Below are positions 56,496-64,000 of a DNA stretch of 64,000 bases, piece by piece; positions within the stretch are counted from its first letter, which is position 1, and each line of letters starts with the position of its first letter. Where the stretch lies: the NCBI GenBank assembly GCA_003049465.1, contig PYSS01000009.1:186001-250000 (forward strand), given 5' to 3'. The stretch comes from Magnaporthiopsis rhizophila. Lineage: Eukaryota > Ascomycota > Sordariomycetes > Magnaporthales > Magnaporthaceae. The position numbers and the translations under genes were made by a program. The notes beneath the pieces were generated by a model. That model saw only the letters and a program-made list of their open reading frames with translations, searched no databases and was not told where the DNA came from.

Positions 56496-59335
56496 TCAGG
56501 TACCCACTGTCTGACAAGCATGTCGGCCCCGATACTGCTCCATCAGCGTCGACGGCCCAACCCGCCCAGGAACCTCCTTGACAGGGGCCCGCCCACGCAA
56601 GACGTCCAATACCGTCGTCCAGTACTCCCGCGTTGCTTTATGCGGCCCGTCAATATGTCGCGTGACCTCCCTTTCGATCGCGCTGCGCGAGACCGACGGG
56701 ATCTCCAGAACGAGCTTCAGCGTCTGGACCCGCAGATGCTGTGCCGTCTCGACCTCGTACGTCAGCGCCTCGACTGTGGCTTCGAGAACCAGCGACGGCC
56801 GGCTCTTGATGCTCTTGCTCCCGGACCATATCAAACCCCTGAACAGCCGCATACGAGACAATCCCAGGCTCTTCTCGAGCGCGCCGCTCTCCATCTTGGC
56901 TCGGAGATACGGCACGCAGGCGTACGTTATAGCCGCCAGACTGCGGAGCGCCGCGGTGGACTGTCGCATGCCGGGACCGCCGCCGGCCGACACGACCATG
57001 AAGGGCCGCAGGGCATGCACCAGGTCCTCACGCGATAAGCCGTCGATGATCCGCACGGTCGAGGATCTGGACTCGGGTAGTTCGCGACATGCGCGTCCGA
57101 AGCGGAAGACGTTGGCGATGCCGCTCTTGCGGCTCGCCGCCGCCGCCGACGGTTCGTATCTGGGTGGCCTCGAGGCGAAAACGGACGCGATGACGACCGC
57201 CGGGTCGAACGCCGACGGCCCGTCGCTGATTACTGTGGGCCAGATGTCCCGTAGCCAGTCGTATACCGTCCGGTGGAGCAGCCCCACGGTCCAGCCGCCG
57301 CCGTCGCTGGGCACGATCTGGAGGATGCCCCCGGTGCACCCTCCGACCTGCCGCTCCAGCAGGGGCTTGATTTCCGCGATCGCGGTGTCGTCGGTGGGGT
57401 ACGGCTGCTGCTCCGCGGGGTCCTGGCCGCAGTTCATCCCGACCCAAAAGTCGACGGCCGACATCTGAGACGCCATGACCGCCGCCCATTGGAAGATGAG
57501 CTGGTACATCTTGGATGCCTGCTCCAGTCTTGCCGGCTGGAGACGGCTGCGCATCGAGCTGTACAGCTCCTCTAGCCCTGGTGGCAGGGCCTCGAAAACT
57601 TTCCAAATGGTCCGGAGGTTGTTGTCGTCCTGGGCCGTCACCACGAGGCTCTCGACCACCAGCACAACCCAGAGGAATATCCCTTCTGCTTTTTCGACGA
57701 TCTGGGACTCGAGGTCCTTCGCGCTTTGCTCCTCGATGCGCCGAAGCTCCTGGAACGCCCGGCTGCTTGATATTCGCCTCTGGACGTATTCCTGAATGTC
57801 TGGCTTTGTGAGGAGCTCCATCCTGAGGGACGGATAGGCATCGAAGGCGTCTTTGAAGACGTTCCACGGGCGGCTGGACACGCAGAGCTTGACGGTGGGA
57901 CCCTCACAAAGCTTCTTCAAGAACTCCGTGAGCTCTGGCAGGTTGCCTTCGTATTCGTCCAGGCCGTCGATGAATATGGCGATGCGATGCGTATCTTGGA
58001 CCGCAGCCACAACTCGGGTAATGGCGTCGCGCAGTTGATCAGCCGTCCACTCGGGAGGGTCGAACGTGTCCGTTCCAGGCAGCTGGAAGAACAGATAGTG
58101 CTTCGGCGTGGCGTGCTGGCAAAGACTCGGGTCTTGCACAAGAATCTGATAGAGGATGGTGCGCAGGAGGCCGAGTTGGCTCTTTTGCATAGAAGGTCCA
58201 GGGTTCCATATGTATATGTCGCATGTGAGCAGCCGAAGGGATTCGGACCACAGGCGGAGAGTCTTCTTCACTCTCGGCTCCGTGCATATGAATTTCATCA
58301 AGGTGCTCTTCCCCGAGGCTGGCTTTCCGGTGATCCAAAACGGAGTTTTGGCTTCGTCTGCAAGCCATCTTTCGAAGCCTGTCGGCTGGCCCTCGTCTGC
58401 TGTTGTTGAAGATGCGGCGCTCGCGGGTGGGTTGTTCTGAAGGAGCCACTGGAAAGTTCTAGGGAAGGGCGCTTGGATTTGATTCTTGCGGGCCTTCATG
58501 TCTCTGAATATCAGGCCCTCGAGCACTCGCGCGTGAACGAGATCCATCGTCTCCGGAGTCAGGAAATCGCTGGGTGAGCTGCCGGGCCGGATAGAGGCGA
58601 CGGGACCGGTAAACTCCAGGACCGCCGGCATTGCGTCCCACAGCACATCGGCCATGGATTTCTGGCTAGTTGCGGCCGGCAGCTGCTGCCCGTGGTTGAT
58701 GTTGCTGACGGGGCTTTTTGAGCCACGTTGACTCCCTGCGTTTGCCGGCTTTTGGTTTCCGAGCGCTGCGACATCGTCCCTAGTTGCGACAAGAACAACC
58801 ATACCAGCGTCAGTGGGTTGTTGCATCGAACCGCTCAGCAGGAAAGCAATATCGTCAGCCGCAACGGGCAAATGAGTATGTCAGAATATTACCAGATGCA
58901 CATCAACACAGCCAGCTGTGTCTGCTGTCGGATGCTGCTGAACCGCCCCTCCAAGTCTCTGAGGTCGCCTCGCTTCCGAAGCCCCTGAGCCAACGCGAGG
59001 GCCTGAGATGCCAGGGACTTCAAGTCCCTTCCTGGACAGGCGGCTAGGCTGTAAACCAGGGACTGCAGTTCCAATCCGGCCAAGGCGCAATCATTATCCA
59101 GACGTTCGAATGTCTCGGCTTGCCTGGGATACCGCGTCCGGAGATTCGAAACGGTATTCTTTGCGGCCGCCACATAGCCCGAAAGCTCCTGAGCCTTGGC
59201 CACAAGGGCAGACCATCGGCCTGGCAGGCCATCATCCGAGTGACGAATGTCGGACAAGGTGGAGATGAGTTTGCCCCCAAAGTCGACAAAGGCGATGACG
59301 CCTGCGGCGACGGAAAACGCGCCAAGAGGGTCCAT
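56496..59335 (-). CDS. NACHT-type STAND NTPase (fungal NLR-like)
   Basis: Exons are 59335-58893 and 58779-56496 (minus strand), about 908 residues. A nearer acceptor (a 55 bp intron) is also in frame and would add about 17 residues. The N-terminus MDPLGAFSVAAGVIAFVDFGGKLIS is the standard start of fungal STAND proteins with a HeLo-like or prion-inhibition-type N domain. The NACHT module has FWITGKPASGKSTLMKF (P-loop, about 299-307), IAIFIDGLDEYEGN (Walker B, about 415-424), VKLCVSSRPWNVF (sensor 1), and FLWVVLVVESL with GLEELYSSM, features usual in this class. The remaining about 400 residues are helical and carry no visible WD40, ankyrin or TPR repeats. Family members act in heterokaryon incompatibility and innate recognition in the cytosol. 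The missing repeat sensor is notable. Confidence 0.88.
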
Positions 59336-59783
59336 CCTCGCGTATCCGCGCTCGACCTGTTTGCGTTGGGCCTGAAGATGGTCTAGTAGTGTCGAGATCC
59401 CACTGCGCCACACAGGCTATAAGCGAAACCCCACTTATCAACCTGGTGGCTGAAAACTGGGTCAAATAGGTAAGGAGGTAATTAGGTGATAAGTAGTGGT
59501 TCGGGTGGAGGAAGAGAACGAAAGAAAACATCACGTTGAGGCGGGAAGAAAAGTTGGTCAGGCTGTGGGGCTGAGCTTGGTCTTGCGCCTTCATCCTGCA
59601 TATTGTTACGGCGTGGGTGCCTCAGGCGGCCATGATCAAAAGTTTGACGCAATCGGGAGAAATTGTCTGCTGGATTTGGGGGCTCGGCTAACAGAAACTC
59701 GGCCGGCAAATGATACCCTAACTTGTCCGCTCCGTTTAAAACCATTGTCTATACCTGTGCGCTACGCTTGCATAAGAAGAAGG

Positions 59784-59822
<39 letters not shown>
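59784..59822 (+). repeat. poly-A tract
   Basis: This A run lies 40-80 bases downstream of the stop codon of small secreted gene copy A (a T run on the gene strand). Copy B has only a short AAGAAAGAAAAAG run at the same place. Confidence 0.9.
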
Positions 59823-59824
<2 letters not shown>

Positions 59825-59860
59825 AAGAAAGAAAATGCCGGACCCAGTTCTGGTGCATGT

Positions 59861-60511
59861 TTACTGTGTACAGCGGAAGGTGACAGCCTTGCTGGCGAAG
59901 TCGCCCAGGTGCTGGCGCGCGCGGTCCTTCTCAATAGGACCAAAGGAGGTACCGGTGCAGTTCGGTCCACTAACACCAACGTCAGTTTTTTGTTTCTTTT
60001 TTATTCTCTGAGACTTGGTCACCAAGAGCCGAATGGGTGGGGTCATGAACGAGTACATGGTGCAAGGCCCCCCGGTTATAACGTTGACTGATTCGACGTT
60101 TTTAGTCCAGTGTTCCCAATTCCAGCCAGTGAAGTCGTCTATATTGTCATGAGAAAATGTCAGCAATGCTCTCTCTGCATGGACTGTTGTCTTATAAACG
60201 GTGAACTTACGGCACTTCCTGCTGTCGATGCCACGAGGGAAGGCGATCATTCTGAACGGGCCATTGAAGTAGGGGCTTAGCCCGAATTGGATCACGGTTC
60301 CCTTATAGTCCTTGCCCCAATAACCACCCTTCTCGTCCCAATTGGAATAATTGTCCCACTCAGGATCCCTCCTCGCGAGGGGGGCCTATTTGGGAGCAGT
60401 GGTGGGAACTTTCGCCGTCTCAGGAGCGCCAGCGCCAGCGGCAGCCGGAGCCGCTATGGCAGCGGGGGTGATGGCTCCAATAAGGAGGACGAAGGACTCG
60501 GCAGAAACCAT
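59861..60511 (-). pseudogene. small secreted protein, copy A, with in-frame TAG
   Basis: The exon model is 60511-60211 and 60138-59861 (minus strand). The product begins MVSAESFVLLIGAITPAAIAAP, a signal peptide close to that of copy B. After 41 codons a TAG (60387-60385) interrupts the frame. The same frame then continues with ARRDPEWDN, GYWGKDYKGTVIQFGL, and C|HDFTGWNWEHWTK across the intron, whose first 16 bases (GTAAGTTCACCGTTTA) match copy B. GGPCTMYSF and a Cys-containing end NCTGTSFGP also match. The frame downstream of the TAG is otherwise intact, so the stop is recent or an unrecognised splice removes it (it reads AAATAG|G). A possible second intron ends GTGTTAG near 59975. Confidence 0.6.
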
Positions 60512-62360
60512 TTCGAATAGAGAGTGTGTAGGGTTTGTTTGTCAGTTGCTGTGATTGAAGTGAGTGTATGAGCTGTGACTGAAATGAGTGTATGAGTTGT
60601 GGTTGGAGTGAGTGTGGTAGGTAAAAGCGAAAGTGCTGGGTGGTGAGAGAAAGGAAGAACATGCGGCAGAGATATGTGCGATGTTAGTATATCTGTAAAA
60701 AGGCCAGTCATTTACTTAAAACTTAAAAATAAAATTAAAAAAAACACCCCCTTGTAACCCTGGCTGAAGATTAAAAGAGAGAAAATACGAATGCATCAAA
60801 CAACCCGTTCCCAAGCTCGCCACCGCGGCCTTTCGCTTCAAAGCTGTCGCAAAGGCAGTTCCAAGGGTTTACACGGTCAAACAGCTCGCATTACGGTCAT
60901 GCGCGCGTTTAGGTAGCATTGTTGATTCATTCGGTTTAAATTTAGCCGAGGCCCCGAGTGCAACCTGTCTACAGTGTCATAGCTGCGCGCCTGTGTTTGA
61001 GAACCCCGTGGGCGTTGAGCCGATCGAGGAGAACCTTGTCCAGTCGGAGCGCGCGGAAACGACAGGGGACGGTCTTGCTAATTTCACCAGCCACCCCCCC
61101 TACCTTACGCGTGCCTATCACGACCGGTAGTGTGGCTGCAAAAGGAGGGCATGGAATCGAGGCCAAAGGCCTAGGCGCGTGCGACCCTCGATCTACTGCT
61201 CAGGGGCTGACGCAACCGGGCCTGGCGGGAACTGTGCGTCCTGGAGACCCCTACTGGGCGTGACAGTGCCTCATCCTCGTGGCTTCCCCTTCCTCGAGGA
61301 TGCCGTGATGCTTAGAATAGTCCGTCGCGCTCCTGGCGGTCAAATGCTTTTTTTTTTTTTTTCTGTGGCTGGCCGCAGGAGTCAGACGCGGGGTTAGAAC
61401 AAAAGGCTCAATCGTTCAAGGCCCTAGCCGAGTGGGATCGCGCCCTCGGTCGCGCCAGGTGTGGCAAGCACCCCTGGCCTCCCTCCGCCCAAACCCGGGC
61501 GTTCGGTGTCACTTTCCGATTCGCATTCTTTGCTCCTAACCTATCGTTGCCACTGTGGCGGGCTTGTCTGCGAAAAAGACAAAACCCGTTTGCAAGAAGG
61601 CAAGGCTTGTTTGTGCGGGCCCTGCCAGATACGTGTCCCAACCACAGAAACTGCATAGATTCCATGTGTCTGGCGACAACGAAAAACAGCACCGTCTGGG
61701 TGCTCCAAAGTCCTCCCAAAAAATATATATATATATATATTATTATACAAGGTGATTCTTCCAGTGGGTAGCCGTCGCAACTACTCTCAAAGGTCTGGGG
61801 CTCTTGGGCATGCCTGGCGGGTTCGAAAGGTCGGGTATCGGGGGCGCGTCTGGCCCAACGAAGGGGACGTCGATTGGCGCAGATGCATGTGGTAGAGTCT
61901 ACGGCCGGGCGCGTGCCTTTGGCGATGCCATGTGCCCGCACGCGATCGCAGAGGGGAAGTCTTCCGTTGGCGATGCCTTCGCAAGGGTCGGGTTGATAGG
62001 GTTCGGGGTTGATCAGTGCCCCAGGGTGCGCTGCCTAGTACCTGGTTCCCCAGGGTTGCTACCATTTGTGTATATCACGGTCGGTAGGAGTGGCTACAAA
62101 AAGAGGCCAAAAGAAGAGTTGTATTGGCAAAGAATCGAGGCCAGCGGCCCGGACGCGTGCAATCCTGTTCGCTACAGAGCCCCGTGCGCCTTGGAGGTCC
62201 CTACTCGCCGTGACATTCCGTGCGTGACCGGGGATATCCGTGCCGCGAGCTGATGATACTCTACCCTACTTGTCCGCTTCCATTTGACCATTATTGATGT
62301 CCATGCGCCACGTTTACACCCATAAGAAAGAAAAAGAAACAAAGAAAAAAAAAACCAAAC
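60512..62360. other. intergenic within and between the duplicated segments
   Basis: This holds the upstream region of copy A and the downstream region of copy B. A further weaker internal repeat pairs about 61140-61270 with about 62085-62215 (GAATCGAGGCC, GCGTGCRAYCCT, GGAG-CCCTACT-GCGTGACA). No other gene is recognised. A (TA)n run lies at 61721-61740. Confidence 0.5.
61721..61745 (+). repeat. (TA)n microsatellite
   Basis: A run of AAAATATATATATATATATA followed by TTATTAT. Confidence 0.9.
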
Positions 62361-63730
62361 TCAGTTCTGCTGCACGTTTCCTTTGCAACTGATAGACTGA
62401 GCCCTTTTTCCCCAGCCGGGGGCGGCGGCTTCTAGGTCCGTAATCGGGTAGCCCCGCTGGAAAGGGCCAACGGAGGCGCGGTTGCACTCGCGACCCCTAA
62501 TATCAACGTTAGTTTTTGTGTATAAAAAAATAAGCGTTAAAAATTGCAAAAGGTGGGTTACGAACTCGTAAAGATAGCAAGGCCCGCCGGCGACAATGTT
62601 TATCCCTACGATTCCTTCGGAAAAGTCGGCCCACTTCTTGCCCGTAAAACCATCTGTATTTTTACAAGGCAATGTTAATAATGCTTTCTCTTTTTTTTTT
62701 CTTTTTTTTTTAACCTAGTGACGAAAAAAATCCTGTACATGTGTAATTGTTTTTTCTTGTAAACGGTGAACTTACAGCAACGATTCGGCTTTTCCACGTC
62801 AGTAGAGGCGTACTCGCCCTGGAAGTGTGCGGCTTTCCAAAATTGGACTAGGTTTCCTGTATATTTGTTTGGGAAGTTGGTCATTGTGGGAACAGTGTTG
62901 GGAACGTTCTCTGGCAGAACAGGGCCACGAGGGCCAAAAACCATAGGAGGCGTATCAAGCATGTTAGCGGGAGCGCGGACCTTGCCACCTCCTATGATAT
63001 TGCCCGCCATGACAGCGGGGGCGATGGCTCCAATAAGGAGAACGAGGGACTTGGAAACCATTTTAAATAAAAGAGCGTCGGGGTTTTGTTTTTATCACTT
63101 ATTGTAATTGAAATGAATGTGGGGGATGCTGGATAATAACGAAGGTGCTGGGTGGTGAGAGAGAGGAAGAAGATGCGGCAGTTGGATGTGGTGCAATGTT
63201 GCCATCCTTATATGTCCGCGAGACAAAATGGGTTGGATGCATGTAAAAAGACCTAGTTATTTCCCTTGACCTTGAAAACATCCCCTGTGACCCTGTTTGA
63301 AGATTAAAAACTGAAAATAAAAATGCACTAAGCACCCTGTTCCTTGCTGCGCATCGCGGCAGGCGCGGCCTTTCGCTTCCAAGCTGCCACAAAGCATTTC
63401 TGCATATGGTAGTTCCAATGGTTTCCACGGTCAAATCGCTGTCCTAACGCTTGTGTTCGCATATAGGGGCGTTCTCTGGTTTGGTTTAAATTTATCCCGG
63501 ACCATGTTGGAAGCGCGTGCAACCCATGTATCAATCAACCCGTGTGAGCTAAGCCGAAACCTTAATAAGTCGGAGCGCCCGGAAGCGTCGAGGGCGCAGC
63601 CACCCCCCTTCCTTAAGCGTGCCATCCTCGTGGCTTTCACTTTTTAGCCCCCACTGCCAAAACACGGGCGTTCTGTATCAATTTCGACCCGAGCCGCATT
63701 CATTGCTCCTGACATGTCGTCGCCACTGTG
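62255..63730. repeat. tandem segmental duplication, copy B
   Basis: This is the partner of copy A, in direct orientation and about 2.5 kb to the right, shrinking to about 2.2 kb offset at its right end because of insertions in copy A. It carries the intact small secreted gene. Confidence 0.8.
62361..63061 (-). CDS. small secreted protein, copy B (effector-like)
   Basis: Exon 1 is 63061-62776 and exon 2 starts at 62653 (minus strand). The frame is open to 62361. The signal peptide is MVSKSLVLLIGAIAPAVMAG. The mature part has NFPNKYTGNLVQFWKAAHFQG, then EKPNRC|YGFTGKKWADFSEG across intron 1, and VAGGPCYLYEF. A second intron may run from GTAACC (62561) to ATATTAG (62497), with a good CTAAC branch motif. 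However, removing it shifts the frame away from the end shared with copy A (G-x-x-C-x-x-x-S-x-G-P), while reading through keeps it, so the C-terminus is uncertain. With or without it the product is a small Cys-containing secreted protein of roughly 150-200 residues with no recognised domain. The run of T in intron 1 is near 62690-62712. Confidence 0.65.
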
Positions 63731-64000
63731 ACGGAAGGCAATGGCGTGCCTAGATGGGCAGTTCACGATACCCGCACCAACTTTCAACGCACGTCGCCCA
63801 AGCCAAATTAATACGATTCTCCTATATCGCGCTGGATTGACGGGTTAATGCACTGCCGAAGGCACTGCCGGCTTTTTTGTTGGTATTATTATGTGTTTGG
63901 CAGTAAGGGTGAGAATGCCATTTCTAGCTGAGATTTATCCGCTTGAGATCCTTGTTTGTGCGGACCTTGCCGGTACTGCGGAAGTGCCCGTCAGTCGTTC
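63062..64000. other. upstream region of copy B and window end
   Basis: This holds the promoter of the small secreted gene and the right part of the duplication. Beyond 63730 nothing is recognised up to the window edge. Confidence 0.5.

Larger units (their letters stand above)
59721..61560. repeat. tandem segmental duplication, copy A
   Basis: Blocks in this copy match copy B (62255-63730) in the same order: CTTGTCCGCT downstream of the gene; the small secreted gene itself; GTGCTGGGTGGTGAGAGA with GGAAGAA-ATGCGGCAG upstream; GAAGATTAAAA-GAAAATA; GCGGCCTTTCGCTTC; and the GTCGGAGCGC-CGGAA and TTGCTCCTRAC-TCGT-GCCACTGTG blocks. Identity looks moderate, with several insertions. Confidence 0.8.

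Overview
The window is nuclear DNA of a filamentous ascomycete, most likely a Sordariomycete and plausibly Sordariales/Chaetomiaceae. Genes carry short (about 50-150 bp) GT..AG introns with fungal branch-point motifs, codons favour G/C in third position, and gene content includes NAF1, ALG9, an RCC1/Prp20-type protein, a PTH11-type rhodopsin-domain receptor, a NACHT STAND protein, berberine-bridge-type oxidases and a CBM1 protein. Two runs of N, inside a poly-A and a poly-G tract, show it is a draft assembly. I recognised no rRNA, tRNA, CRISPR array, origin or intact transposon. All exon models are read by eye from splice signals, frame continuity and family knowledge.

Layout. 1-5 kb: an 85-residue hydrophilic protein and a DUF7730-type protein. 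5-11 kb: a secreted protein with a Gly-rich tail, a lipocalin-like protein and a probable mitochondrial SDR. 11.8-15.7 kb: a Dal5-type MFS permease facing a secreted CBM1 protein whose body is 13 Kex2-type repeats. 17-18.7 kb: a secreted FMN 2-hydroxyacid dehydrogenase. 19-31.5 kb: mostly housekeeping genes (RCC1/Prp20, a membrane SH3 protein, NAF1, ALG9), with about 3 kb of geneless DNA upstream of the SH3 gene. 33-51.8 kb: an accessory block with two FAD-linked oxidases, a second DUF7730 gene, a zinc-type-like alcohol dehydrogenase (MDR), a PTH11-type receptor, a four-pass membrane protein, an atypical SDR and an Asn/Gly-rich secreted protein. 53-64 kb: a decayed secreted-protein gene, a NACHT NTPase, and a tandem duplication carrying two related small secreted proteins, one interrupted by a stop codon.

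The most unusual item is the CBM1 plus Kex2-repeat protein at 13951-15666. It has a signal peptide, a complete cellulose-binding module and 13 copies of a DVDRPPVxDxPLAAGFVR-like unit, 10 of them preceded by Lys-Arg. It looks like the precursor of a family of secreted peptides, possibly released at cellulose surfaces. The right-hand 11 kb (NLR-like gene, pseudogene, duplicated small secreted proteins) looks like fast-evolving, possibly RIP-affected DNA.
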